Origin: Streptomyces toyocaensis
GTDB lineage: Bacteria; Actinomycetota; Actinomycetes; Streptomycetales; Streptomycetaceae
DNA length: 64,000 bases
Direction of reading: 5' to 3'
NCBI RefSeq assembly: GCF_000725125.1
Contig: NZ_JFCB01000022.1
Coordinates: 1-64,000, forward strand
Shown here: piece after piece, positions 35,969 through 45,800 of the stretch
Layout: each line of letters opens with the position of its first letter
Position numbering within the stretch: the stretch's first letter is position 1
Position numbers and translations under genes: made by a program
The notes under the pieces: model-generated
What the model was told of the DNA's origin: nothing
Database searches by the model: none
The model's input: the letters and a program-made list of their open reading frames with translations, nothing else

Positions 35969-36586
35969 ATGGTCAGGAAGCGCTACCACCACGGAGAGCT
36001 GCGCCGGGCCCTGCTCGACGCCGCCGAGGAGCTGGTCCGCGAGCGTGGAGACACGGGCTGGTCACTGCGTGAAGCGTCGGCCCAGGTCGGGGTCAGTCCG
36101 AGCGCCGCCTACCATCACTTCGCCTCACGCGACGCGCTCATGCACGCCCTGTCCGAACGCGTACTCGCCCAGCTCGGCACCCGCATGTCCGCTGCCGCAG
36201 CGGAGACGGCAGGGCCGGACGTCGACGACCTACGAGGCATCCTCGCGGCGGGCCGCGCTTATATCCGCTGGATCACGAACGACCCCGCCGTCGCACGGCT
36301 GGCCTTCGGTTTCCGTGCCCGGGGCTACGAGGTGGCATGCTCACCACACCCGCAGGACGTGATCGAAGCCGAGCTCGACCGGCTCGTCGACGCCGGAGTC
36401 CTGAGCAAGGCAGCCCGCGACGGCGCGGGATGCACCGTGTGGGCAGCCGTGCACGGCCTCGGAACCCTCCTCGCCGACAAGCTGGTGTCCCTCGCCGATA
36501 CCGAGGTCGCGGACCTGCAGACGGAGCGCCTCCTTCGAGCCGTCCTCGCCGGTCTGGCACTGGAGTCCACACCTCCCCGGGGGTGA
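35969..36586 (+). CDS. TetR/AcrR-family regulator
   Basis: About 205 residues from ATG 35969 (MVRKRYHHGELRRALLDAAE); ATG 35954 is an in-frame alternative. HTH: SLREASAQVGVSPSAAYHHF, then ASRDALMHAL. The C-terminal domain has TWAAVHG-type helix VWAAVHGLGTLLADKLVSLA, as in the WHG-domain TetR subgroup. Convergent with the second TetR gene at 36753-37367. No adjacent divergent target, so its regulon is unclear. Confidence 0.9.
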   Translation: MVRKRYHHGELRRALLDAAEELVRERGDTGWSLREASAQVGVSPSAAYHHFASRDALMHALSERVLAQLGTRMSAAAAETAGPDVDDLRGILAAGRAYIRWITNDPAVARLAFGFRARGYEVACSPHPQDVIEAELDRLVDAGVLSKAARDGAGCTVWAAVHGLGTLLADKLVSLADTEVADLQTERLLRAVLAGLALESTPPRG

Positions 36587-36752
36587 CCGGAGGCACGCTC
36601 TGCCCGTACCGGCCGCCAAAACCCGGTGGGACGACGGCCCGGCAGGACGACGGCCGCGGCGAACACGCTGTGTGACGGGGGGAAGTGGCGGGTGCGGTTG
36701 GCGGACGCGACCGTGCCGCCGCGCGAACGGCACGGGTACTCCGAGCCGCGCG

Positions 36753-37367
36753 TCATTCTGCGGACAGCCGCGCTGGATCTTGCGGTGGGCCGGAGGCCAG
36801 GACTCTGGCGACGTAGTTCGCCAACTGTGCCCGCATCCTCTCTGGCGGAACGCGCTTTTCCCCGGCCAGGTGCTCGACGAGGTCGGCTCGCGTGGCGGCG
36901 AGCAGGGCGTGGGCGGTGAAGTCACTGTCGGTCAAGGCGGGGATCTGCTCCAGGACGGCTCGGAGCATGCTGTGCCACCGTTCGTAATGCTCCGCCCGGT
37001 ACGGGCTGGGGCTCCCGCCCTCCTCCAAGGCCAGCACGAGGCGCCGGTTGTCCAGCTTGAAGCAGAGGAGGGCGTCGAGCACCGCGACTACGCGATCCCT
37101 CGGTGGAGTTGCGGGCCCCAGGGGCGGCGGGCCGGCCTCGACGGCTTCTCTGATCGGTTCGAGCCGTGCCTCGTACAGCGCGCGGAGCAGTCCAGCGCGA
37201 TCATCGAAGGCCCGGAAGAGCGTGCCTTTGCCGACGCCGGCCGCCGCGGCGACGTCGGCCATGGTGATGTCAGCGGGACTCTCGCAGCGGGCGAAGAGGG
37301 CGTCGGCGGCTGCGAGTACGGCCTCCCGGTTACGGGCGGCGTCTTTGCGGGACCTGCGCTCGGACAT
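36753..37367 (-). CDS. TetR/AcrR-family regulator of the SnoaL-NmrA pair
   Basis: 204 residues. HTH: DITMADVAAAAGVGKGTLFR, then AFDDRAGLLRAL. The ligand domain is helical (VLDALLCFKLDNRRLVLALE). Transcribed divergently from the SnoaL-like/NAD(P)-binding gene pair with 85 bp between starts, containing two palindromes. It therefore most likely represses that pair and itself, with an electrophilic or aromatic inducer typical of such systems (inferred). Confidence 0.9.
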   Translation of the reverse strand: MSERRSRKDAARNREAVLAAADALFARCESPADITMADVAAAAGVGKGTLFRAFDDRAGLLRALYEARLEPIREAVEAGPPPLGPATPPRDRVVAVLDALLCFKLDNRRLVLALEEGGSPSPYRAEHYERWHSMLRAVLEQIPALTDSDFTAHALLAATRADLVEHLAGEKRVPPERMRAQLANYVARVLASGPPQDPARLSAE

Positions 37368-37389
37368 GCTGCTCCTCCACTTGTAAAAC

Positions 37390-37430
37390 GGACCCCGGGT
37401 CCATATCGTAGAAGCGGACCCGGAGTCCGC
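37390..37430. promoter_or_regulatory. Two palindromic TetR operators
   Basis: GGACCCCGGGTCC at 37390-37402 and GCGGACCCGGAGTCCGC at 37414-37430. Both share the half-site GGACC/GGTCC or GGACCC with GTCC and are about 26 bp apart centre to centre. They lie 23-46 bp upstream of the TetR start and 23-63 bp upstream of the SnoaL-like start. Confidence 0.65.
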
Positions 37431-37452
37431 ATTCTAATGCTGGAGGACACTC

Positions 37453-37878
37453 ATGCCCGCACCGACCGCTCCGGCGGCTTTGTACCGCCACAGCCTGCGG
37501 CTGCTGCTCGACAAGAACATCTCCGCGTGGGTCGCTCTGTGGGCCGAGGACGGCCTCATGGAGTTCCCCTTCGCCCCCGACGGCTGGCCCCAGCGTCTGG
37601 AGGGCAAGGAGGCCATCGCCGCCTACATGCGCCACTACCCCGACCACGTCGATCTGCACGACTTCTCCGACCTGCGGATCCACCAGACCACCGACCCGCA
37701 GACCATCGTCGTCGAGATGCGCGGCACCGGGCGTCTGGTGGAGAGCGACGCACCCTTCGACATGACCTACATCGCCGTCGTGACCGTACAAGAGGGGCAC
37801 ATCACCTCCTACCGCGACTACTGGAACCCCCTCGCCGTCCTCAAGCCCGGCACCGACTTCACCAGGAGCAGCCGATGA
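37453..37878 (+). CDS. SnoaL-like/NTF2-fold protein
   Basis: 141 residues, GGAGG ribosome site at 37442. Features: YRHSLRLLLDKNISAWVALW, EDGLMEFPFAPDGWPQRLEG, KEAIAAYMRHYPDHVDL and YIAVVTVQEGHITSYRDYWN, typical of ketosteroid isomerase-like NTF2 proteins. The stop overlaps the next start (ATGA), so it is coupled with the NmrA-like oxidoreductase. Controlled by the divergent TetR gene (inferred from operators). Confidence 0.88.
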   Translation: MPAPTAPAALYRHSLRLLLDKNISAWVALWAEDGLMEFPFAPDGWPQRLEGKEAIAAYMRHYPDHVDLHDFSDLRIHQTTDPQTIVVEMRGTGRLVESDAPFDMTYIAVVTVQEGHITSYRDYWNPLAVLKPGTDFTRSSR

Positions 37879-38726
37879 CCACCACCACCGCCACCACTCT
37901 GGTCACCGGCGCCACCGGTACCACCGGCAGCCGCACCGCCGCACAGCTGACAGCCGCGGGCCACCGCGTCAAAGCCGCCAGCCGCCGGGCCACCCCGGTC
38001 GCCGGCGCCGAACCGGTCACCTTCGACTGGCACGACCCCACCACCCACGCAGCCGCCCTCGACGGCGTCGACCGCGTCTACCTCATACCGCCCCTGGGCG
38101 ACTCCGACCCCGCCGCGATCATGCTGCCGTTCCTCCAACAGGCCCGCGCCGCCGGTGTGCACCGCGCGGTGCTGCTGAGCTCCTCGGCCATCCCCAGGGG
38201 CGGCCCGGCGGTGGGAACCGTGCACCAGGCCCTGCCCGACCTCTTCGAACAGTGGGCGGTACTGCGGCCCTCGTGGTTCATGCAGAACTTCACCGACACG
38301 CACGCACACGCCCGCAGCATCCGCGACGACAACACCATCTGGACCGCCACCGGCAGCGGCCGGGTCGGCTTCGTCGACGCCGGGGACATCGCGGCCGTCG
38401 CCGTCCACGCTCTCACTGACGAACAAGCCCCCAACACCGATCTCGTCCTCACCGGACCCGAGGCACTCAGCCACGACGACATCGCCACAGTCATCACCGA
38501 AGTCACCGGCCGGACCGTGACCCACCGCCGCCTGTCCTACGACCAGATGCGCGATCGCCTCACGGCCCAGGTACCGCCGGAGTTCGCCGCCATGCTGACC
38601 GACATGGACCGCGCCATCGCCAACGGGGCGGAGGACCGCATCACCGACACCGTCCAGCGCCTCACCGGCCGGCCCGCGCGCACCTTCCGGTCCTTCCTTG
38701 AGAGGGAGACGCGACGCAGTGGCTGA
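37875..38726 (+). CDS. NmrA-like NAD(P)-binding oxidoreductase
   Basis: 283 residues. Nucleotide loop TLVTGATGTTGSRTAAQLTA near the N-terminus, DGVDRVYLIPPLGDSDPAAI, VHRAVLLSSSAIPRGG, LRPSWFMQNFTDTHAHARSI and GFVDAGDIAAVAVHALTDEQ: the pattern of NmrA/quinone oxidoreductase-2-like atypical SDRs. These act on quinones or serve as redox sensors. The start overlaps the stop of the SnoaL-like gene. Likely works on the TetR inducer. Confidence 0.9.
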   Translation: MTTTTATTLVTGATGTTGSRTAAQLTAAGHRVKAASRRATPVAGAEPVTFDWHDPTTHAAALDGVDRVYLIPPLGDSDPAAIMLPFLQQARAAGVHRAVLLSSSAIPRGGPAVGTVHQALPDLFEQWAVLRPSWFMQNFTDTHAHARSIRDDNTIWTATGSGRVGFVDAGDIAAVAVHALTDEQAPNTDLVLTGPEALSHDDIATVITEVTGRTVTHRRLSYDQMRDRLTAQVPPEFAAMLTDMDRAIANGAEDRITDTVQRLTGRPARTFRSFLERETRRSG

Positions 38727-38822
38727 AGTACCGGGACGATCGGCAGTTCCGTTTCGAAGCCCTGCGTGGTCCCGGCCTGGCAGTCCACAGATGGCTCGCG
38801 TCCCGGGCCGGGAGACCTGCCG

Positions 38823-40478
38823 TCACGGAGCGAGCCGGACCTCGGTGGCGCCCGAGTACGTGCCCTTGCCCGGGCGCTGGTAGCCGCCTTCACGGTGGAC
38901 GAAGTGCAGGCGCAGGGACGAGGTGCGTACCGGTGAGAAGGTGACCGTGTTGGCACCGGCGCGAGGGCCGGCGGGGTCCCAACGGGCACCGGTGACCTGT
39001 TCGAAGCGGCGTCCGCGCAGGTGCTCGACGAACATCTGCCGGGGCGGCTGCACTCCTCCGCCGTCGTCGTAGAGGTGGACGGTCAGCCCCGTGCAGCGGC
39101 GCGGCGCGTCGAAGTCCAGCTGCAGCCAGTCGACGGTGTTGGGCGAGTTGTAGGCGGTCCAGCGCGGAGTGCCGGCGACGACCCCGTCCACCACGGCCAT
39201 GGGCGAGTCGTACATCCACGTGTGGGAGGCCGACACGGTGATCGGGCCTTCCGACTCGCCACGCAGGTCCTTCGACGTGGCCAGCCCGATGCTCTGCGCG
39301 CCGGTCGTCGACTGGGCGTTGTAGAAGTGGAAGACGACGCCGTCGTGCTTGACGACCCACGGCTTCGTCGCCTGGTTCGCCTCCCAGGGCCGGGTGGAGC
39401 TGGTCAGTTTCGGCCCCCGCCACGGCGTCCAGTTCACCAGGTCGTAGGAGCAGGCGAACGAGTCGAAGCGGCCGTTGGAGGTACGGTCGATGGTGTTCCA
39501 GAAGAACATCACCCACAGGTCCCCCATGCGGACGACCTGCGGGTCGCCACAGAGTGCGACGCCGTGCCACTCGTACGGAGTGAGAACCGGAGCCTCGCCG
39601 TAACGGCGCCAGTGGACCATGTCGTCGGAGACCGCCATACCGATCGTCTCGTTGCCGTACCCTCCGGCGCCAGTGGCGTTGTAGTACATGACGAAGCCGG
39701 AACCGAGGCGGGCCTGCGGATCGCGGATGATGTTGCTCTTGAACAGTTTGGAGCGTTCCCAGTAGCGGGTGTCGGGGTCGTCGGGGCCCAGAACCGCCGC
39801 GTCCCGGCGATCCCATGGCTGCGGCAGGTGCGGGGTCCGGGTGGAGGCGACGCCGACGGACAGCGGTCCGCCCTCGTAACCGGGGTCGGGACCGCCGAGG
39901 TAGCTCATCCAGAACCGGTCGTCGAATGTCTGCAGTTGGGCGGAGCCACCCCACTCGGTGTCCTGCAGCGCGATGTATCCGGCAGCCTGCTTCTGGTCCC
40001 AGGCGCCCGGCCGGAAAGGGAGAACGGTTCCCTCGGGCGTCCAGTCGAGCAGGTCGGGGCTCGACGCGAGCCGGGTCTCGTAGCCGTCCTCGCGGAACAC
40101 CAGGTGCACCATGTACCAGCGGCCGCGATGGCGGAAGACGCTGGGGGAATCGACCAGTTCCGCATCCGGCGGTGTGGTGAGCACGGGTCCGTACCGGTAG
40201 GGCGTCTTGACTTCCTCGTACACCTCCTGCATGACCTCGTCCGGCACGGTCGTCGGGCGTCGGCGTCTGCCTTCGGCGCCAACTGCTCGGATTCCTTCGT
40301 CGGATGCGGCTGTCGCGCCGTGTGCCGTGCCCGGCAGCAGAGACAGGCCGGCGGCGGAGGCACCCGCCATCCCCGTCCGCCGGATGAGGCCGCGGCGCGT
40401 CATCCCGTCGCTCCCCGTGGGCACCGGTCGCATGCCGCCTCGTTGTGCGGCATCGTTCCCCCGATGGCTCATCAGCAC
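38823..40478 (-). CDS. Exported beta-propeller glycoside hydrolase (GH32/43/130-like) with F5/8-type C-terminal domain
   Basis: 551 residues. A Tat-type signal follows a short N-terminal extension: TRRGLIRRTGMAGASAAGLS, ending near AHGA. The central ~370 residues show five-bladed propeller repeats: DAELVDSPSVFRHRGRWYMV, SSPDLLDWTPEG, IIRDPQARLGSGFVMYYNAT, SDDMVHWRRYG, GDPQVVRMGDLWVMFFWN and YDLVNWTPW. The last ~120 residues resemble a discoidin/F5-8C carbohydrate-binding domain (WLQLDFDAPRRCTGLTVHLY). A LacI-type palindrome lies 12 bp before the start, indicating sugar-responsive control. Substrate not deducible. Confidence 0.82.
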   Translation of the reverse strand: MLMSHRGNDAAQRGGMRPVPTGSDGMTRRGLIRRTGMAGASAAGLSLLPGTAHGATAASDEGIRAVGAEGRRRRPTTVPDEVMQEVYEEVKTPYRYGPVLTTPPDAELVDSPSVFRHRGRWYMVHLVFREDGYETRLASSPDLLDWTPEGTVLPFRPGAWDQKQAAGYIALQDTEWGGSAQLQTFDDRFWMSYLGGPDPGYEGGPLSVGVASTRTPHLPQPWDRRDAAVLGPDDPDTRYWERSKLFKSNIIRDPQARLGSGFVMYYNATGAGGYGNETIGMAVSDDMVHWRRYGEAPVLTPYEWHGVALCGDPQVVRMGDLWVMFFWNTIDRTSNGRFDSFACSYDLVNWTPWRGPKLTSSTRPWEANQATKPWVVKHDGVVFHFYNAQSTTGAQSIGLATSKDLRGESEGPITVSASHTWMYDSPMAVVDGVVAGTPRWTAYNSPNTVDWLQLDFDAPRRCTGLTVHLYDDGGGVQPPRQMFVEHLRGRRFEQVTGARWDPAGPRAGANTVTFSPVRTSSLRLHFVHREGGYQRPGKGTYSGATEVRLAP

Positions 40479-40489
40479 CTCTCAGTCCG

Positions 40490-40501
40490 GACAACGTTGT
40501 C
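40490..40501. promoter_or_regulatory. LacI-type operator at the glycosidase gene
   Basis: Perfect 12-bp palindrome GACAACGTTGTC, central CG, typical of LacI-family operators in Streptomyces. It is 12 bp upstream of the glycosidase GTG start. No LacI gene is next to it. Confidence 0.6.
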
Positions 40502-40850
40502 AAGCCAGTGCAATGTAGCGACGCGGCCACGAACGGTCAACGCCTCCCACCTCACGGACCGAGATGGAAGACCGGGAACGGCAAACCGGTCACCCGGCTC
40601 GAAAAGATGGATCGATATCTCTTCAACACACCTGGAATCACAGGCGTATCCCTTACTGAAGATCAGTCACCGAGCCGACGGAAGAGCGAGCCGGCGCAGG
40701 GAACAGTGGACCTCGTGCGTATGCCGCCCATTTCGCACACGCATTGTCGACCCCGCTACCGGGCGCGGATACAGCGCGAGCCGGTGACTCGCACATGCTC
40801 ATCGTGGTGTCGGCTCAGGCGGACACCATAAAACAAGGGAGACGGTCCGG
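40502..40850. other. Divergent intergenic region
   Basis: About 350 bp between the glycosidase and YncE-like genes. GGGAGACGG before 40851 is the YncE ribosome site. Nothing else recognised. Confidence 0.4.
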
Positions 40851-41954
40851 GTGACAAACACCAGGATGACTCGCCGGGTGATTCTCAGCACCACCGCATT
40901 CACCGCGCTGGCCCTGCCGGCCACGATGGCTTCGGCGAATGCGGATGCTCCGGAGAAGAGCACGTCGAAGACCGCGCTGATGCACCGCACAGTGGTGTCA
41001 TTCGGCGCCTACACCAGCGCCGTCGGTGACATGCGTGATCCGGTCGTCGACGCGACCAACAATTCCCTGGCGGTCAGCCCCGACGAACGATTCGCCGTGG
41101 CGACGAACTCCGATTCCGACCACCTCTCCGTGATTCACCTACGCAGCGGCCGGAAGATCGCCGAGATCAAGGGATATGTCAGCCCGCGCAACGTCCTGTT
41201 CGCCCCGGACAGCAAGACCTTCACCGTGTCCGACAGCGCCCGTGGTGTCGTGGACCGGATTTCCATGCGGACGTTCGACGTCGTGAAGCGTCTGCCGCTC
41301 GGCGCCGGTGTGTTCGGCACCGCGCAGAGCAAGGACGGCAGGCTGCTGTACGCCAACAACGCGGCCTCCCACACCGTCACCGTCATCGACCAGGCCGCCA
41401 ACCGGCCCGAGACCGTGCTGACCGGGTTCTCCGAACCTCGTCAGGGGATCAAGCTCGCACCCAAAGGTGACAAGCTGTACGTCACCAACTTCGACGGGGG
41501 CAAGGGCGGCCGGATCACGGTCCTCGACCTCACCACCGAGAAGCCGCAGGAACTGAAGCAGATCGAGGGATTCGAAGGCGTACGCGGACTGTCCGTCAAC
41601 CGCGCCGGCGACAGGCTGTACGCCGCCAGCAGCGGCAACGACAAGATCTACATCGTCGACACCGCATCCGGTGAGACCCGGGACACGGTCGATGTGGGCG
41701 ACCAGCCCTACGGTGCCGCGCTCTCCCCCGACGAAACCGTGCTGTTCTCCGGGAACAAGGGCGCGAACTCACTGACCGCCATCGACCCCGGCACCGGGGA
41801 TGTGAAGGGCACCGTGACGGGCCTGAAGGCTCCCCGTCAGGCGATCAGCTTCAGTGCCGACTCGCAGACCGCGTGGGTTCTCAACGAGGACCTGAGCGTC
41901 GCCGAGGTGGACGTGGACGCCCTCCGGGTGATCCGCACGCTCGGCAGGCGCTGA
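40851..41954 (+). CDS. YncE-like beta-propeller protein, exported
   Basis: 367 residues from GTG 40851. N-terminal signal with twin-Arg (MTRRVILSTTAFTALALPAT, cleavage near ASANA). The body has seven-bladed YVTN/YncE-type repeats: NSLAVSPDERFAVATNSDSD, GYVSPRNVLFAPDSKTFTVS, GKGGRITVLDLTT, SGNDKIYIVDTASGETRDTV and VGDQPYGAALSPDETVLFSG. YncE-like proteins are periplasmic or extracellular binding propellers; partner unknown. Followed by a hairpin terminator; monocistronic. Confidence 0.88.
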   Translation: MTNTRMTRRVILSTTAFTALALPATMASANADAPEKSTSKTALMHRTVVSFGAYTSAVGDMRDPVVDATNNSLAVSPDERFAVATNSDSDHLSVIHLRSGRKIAEIKGYVSPRNVLFAPDSKTFTVSDSARGVVDRISMRTFDVVKRLPLGAGVFGTAQSKDGRLLYANNAASHTVTVIDQAANRPETVLTGFSEPRQGIKLAPKGDKLYVTNFDGGKGGRITVLDLTTEKPQELKQIEGFEGVRGLSVNRAGDRLYAASSGNDKIYIVDTASGETRDTVDVGDQPYGAALSPDETVLFSGNKGANSLTAIDPGTGDVKGTVTGLKAPRQAISFSADSQTAWVLNEDLSVAEVDVDALRVIRTLGRR

Positions 41955-41963
41955 CCGCACACG

Positions 41964-42002
41964 GCCCGGTTGCCGTCGGCCCCTGACGCCAGGCAACCGG
42001 GC
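41964..42002. terminator. Hairpin terminator after YncE-like gene
   Basis: Perfect 11-bp inverted repeat GCCCGGTTGCC (41964-41974) and GGCAACCGGGC (41992-42002) with a 17-nt loop, starting 10 bp after the stop. Confidence 0.65.
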
Positions 42003-42851
42003 ACTCGCCCCGTCCGGCGGCCGGTCGGCGGCTTCGCCAGGAGCCGGGAGCGGGCCGTGGCGCGTCCTCGTCCCGGCCGGGCCGTCGCGCTCACCCCGTA
42101 CAGAGGCCGAGAGCGGTCCCAGGCCGACGCTCCCCCGGCCGTCCTCCGCGTGTCCGCCGATCCGCAGCCCGGTCCGGCCGAGCACGCCGAGATCGCCTCC
42201 TCCCCTCTCCCACCACTTCCGTGGGCGCTCCTCGACGCAGGTCCCGGCGGGTGGTGCACCGCTGCTGTACCGGCGTCACGGTCGCGGGATCCGGTGAACG
42301 GCAGGAGCCGGCCGCCGGGTGGCAGCACAGAGTCCGTCATGTCTGCGGGCGGCGCCACGAGATCCAGGGGTCCCGATCGGGTCCAGCGTCTCGTCAAGGC
42401 CGGGGCACCGGTGGGGAGCGTCAGCGGTCCGCCCAAGTGGCCGGCGACCGGCCGGCCCGCACCGGTTACCTGCCCCGCGGTGCTCAGCCCCCTCTCCCCG
42501 CGCACCGGACCCGGGCGCCTTCCGGCGGAGCCCGCTCAGTACGTTCATGGTCCCAGGCCTCCTGCGGTGAGCCCGGAAACGCCACTGTGCGCGGTCGCCG
42601 CCCGCCGATGCGCGTCCGGGGGCGCACACGCCCAGGCAGTCGGCGTTCGCTGGGCATCCGGCCCGCCGGCGGAGGCAGTGCGACACCCCCACTGGGCCAT
42701 TGGCCCAACTTTTCCGCACAAGATTGTCAGATGGTTCCCTTCGCCCGCATACTCCTGGCCCATCAGCACACCATCCCGGCTTCTGCCGCGCCAACCATGG
42801 CTGGGGACACGGTCGATCGCCGTGCCGTGCCACCGTTCAGAGGAGAAGGCG
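42003..42851. other. Long leader or intergenic region
   Basis: About 850 bp upstream of the oxidoreductase. It stays open in the oxidoreductase frame, but the translation is Arg/Pro-rich without family match, so I treat it as non-coding. The only structured element seen is a palindrome at 42693-42707. AGGAGAAGGC at 42840-42849 sets the downstream start. Confidence 0.5.
42693..42707. promoter_or_regulatory. Candidate operator upstream of indolepyruvate oxidoreductase
   Basis: Perfect 7-1-7 palindrome TGGGCCATTGGCCCA, 145 bp upstream of the start codon. No binding protein is encoded beside it. Confidence 0.35.
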
Positions 42852-45800
42852 ATGACGTCATCCTTCACCGAAGCCGGCCGGCAGGACGGCCGGCACCTGC
42901 GTCTGGACGACCGCTACCGCCTCCCGGACGGCGTAGTGCACCTCTCGGGTATCCAGGCCCTGGTCCGCATCCTGCTGGACCGTTCCGCGCGCGACCGTCG
43001 CGACGGTCTGCGCACCGCGACGTTCGTGTCGGGGTACGAGGGATCGCCCCTGGCCGGATACGACATCGAGCTGGCACGGCGCCAGGCGTTGCTGCGCGAG
43101 TACGACGTCGTCCACAAGCCGGGGCTCAACGAGGAACTCGCCGCGACCTCGGTCATGGGCAGCCAACTGGCCGGTCAGGTGGGCATGTCCCGCTACGACG
43201 GCGTCATGGGCATCTGGTACGGCAAGTCACCCGGCCTGGACCGTGCCTCCGATGCCCTGCGGCACGCGAACCTGGTGGGCACCGCCCGCCTCGGCGGTGC
43301 GGTCGCGCTGGTCGGCAACGATCCGGGGGCGAAGTCGTCCAGCGTGCCGTGCGTCAGCGAGGCGACGCTCGCGGACCTGGCGATCCCGACGCTCTACCCG
43401 GCCGACTCGCAGGACGTCCTCGACTTCGGGATCCACGCGCAGTACCTCTCCCGGTTCAGCGGCCTGTGGGCAGGGATGAAGATCACGACCGCGGTGGCGG
43501 ACGCGATGTCCACGGCCGTCGTCACCCCGAACCGCATCGCGGTCGTCGAGGGGGATGCGGGTCCCAGCCCGCACCGGCCGAGTGCGATGCTGCTGGGCCC
43601 CGAGCTCATGGCGCTCGAGCGCAGCCTGCACGACAGCAGGCTCCCGCGGGCCCTGGAGTACGCCCGGCTGCACGGCCTCAACCGGGTGGTGCAGCGCGGG
43701 CCGTCCGACAGGATCGGCATTCTCGCCTCCGGCAAGACCTATCTCGATGTCCGTGAGGCGCTCCGTGTCATCGGGCTCACGGACGCGGACCTGACCCGCC
43801 AAGGCATCAGAATCCTCAAGCTCGGCATGGTCTTCCCCCTGGAGCGCGACGCCGTCGTCGAGTTCGCGGAGGGTCTCGACCATCTGCTGGTCGTCGAGGA
43901 GAAGAGACCGTTCCTCGAGGCCGCCGTCAAGGAGATCCTTTACGGCCGTGCCCAGGTCCCGACGGTCCACGGCAAGGAAGGTCCGGACGGGCAGCCGCTG
44001 TTCAGCCGCTCGGGAGAACTCGACACGGACGGCGTCACCTCCGGCCTGTCCCGAGTGCTCGCGGCACTCGGTGTCGAGGCCGCCCGCGTCTGGCGCCGGC
44101 GGCCCGGACCCCGTGCCACTCTGTCCCTGCCGCTCCTGGCCCGCAGCCCCTACTACTGCTCGGGCTGCCCGCACAACACCTCGACCACCGCGGGCGGCGA
44201 CTCGCCGGTGGGAGCGGGCATCGGCTGTCACGCGATGGTCGTGTTCATGGACGCCGAGCAGGTGGGCACGGTCGTCGGGATGACCCAGATGGGCGGGGAG
44301 GGCGCCCAGTGGATCGGGATGCAGCCGTTCGTCGACGTCGGCCACTTCGTGCAGAACATAGGCGACGGCACCTTCATGCACTCGGGCAGCCTGGCCGTGC
44401 GGGCGGCGGTCGCCGCCGGGGTGAATGTCACGTTCAAGCTGCTCTACAACGGTACGGTCGCCATGACCGGCGGCCAGGACGCCGTCGGCGCTCTGCCCGT
44501 CGACCGGCTCGCCGCCACGCTCCTCGACGAGGGCGTCGCCAAGGTGATCATCACCACCGACAACAAGGCGCGCGTTCCCCGCGCCCGGCTCCCGAGGGCG
44601 GTGCGGGTGCTCGACCGGGCCGGCATCGAGAAAGCGCTGGCGGAGTTGAGGGCCACCGCGGGCGTGACGGTTCTCATCCACGACCAGGAGTGCGCCGCCG
44701 AGAAGCGGCGGGCACGGCGGCGCGGCAAGGCCGGCACTCCGACGACGCGCGTGTGGATCAACGAGCGCCTCTGCGAGGGCTGCGGTGACTGCGGCCGGGC
44801 ATCGAACTGTCTCTCCGTGCACCCCGTTCCCACCGAGTTCGGCCGCAAGACGCGCATCGACCAGTCCTCGTGCAACCTGGACTACTCGTGCCTCGACGGC
44901 GACTGCCCGGCGTTCATGACCATCACCCCGGCCGGCCGGCCGCGGCACGCCGGACCGCCCGCTCTGGCGGCCGGTGACGTGCCTGAGCCGGCCGTCCGCA
45001 GGACATCGGACGGCTCCTTCGGCATGCGGATCACCGGTATCGGGGGGACCGGCATCGTCACCGTCTCGCAGGTGCTGGCGACCGCCGCCGTCATCGACGG
45101 CCAGCACGCGCGCAGCCTGGACCAGACCGGTCTCGCCCAGAAGGGCGGCGCCGTCGTCTCCGACATCAAGATCACCGCGCAGGCCGTGGAACAGGGCGCG
45201 AAGCTCACCGAGCGGAGCTGCGACCTGTACCTCGCCTGCGATCCCCTCGTCGCGACCGATCCGACGTATCTTCGGGTCGCCTCCCCGGAGCGCACGGTCG
45301 CCGTCATGAGCACCACCGAGATCCCCACCGGGCAGATGGTGGTCGACACGGAGGTCGGTTTCCCGGCTCCGGACGTGGTCCGGCACGCCGTCGGCGAGGT
45401 GAGCCGTCAGCTTGTCGCGCTGGATACCGGGGCACTGGCCACACAGCTTTTCGACGACGAGCAGTACGCCAACATGCTGCTGGTGGGAGCCGCGTACCAG
45501 ACCGGGGTGCTGCCCGTGCCGGCGCGGGCGGTCGAGGAGGCCATCACCCTCAACGGGGTGGCTGTGGAGTGCAACATCCAGGCGTTCCGGCGGGGCCGCC
45601 AGGCGATCGCCGATCCGGAGGCGCTGCGCGCGGCGGTGGCAGGACCGGCGCCCGAAGAGATCGCGGGGCCGCCACTGCCCCGCGGAACCACCGAGCTCGT
45701 GGCCACGGTCACCGGCGACGAGGGATCCGAACTGCACCGGCTGCTCACGGTGCGCGTGGCCGACCTCATCGGCTACCAGGATCTGCGGTATGCCCGCCGG

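Noticed and set aside
38890..40530. Second long same-strand frame over the glycosidase
   Set aside because: Shifted frame of a gene with clear propeller motifs; Arg/Pro-rich, no signal peptide or domain.
41970..42851. Upstream extension of the indolepyruvate oxidoreductase frame
   Set aside because: No family similarity; a good ribosome site at 42840 and the conserved N-terminus place the start at 42852.
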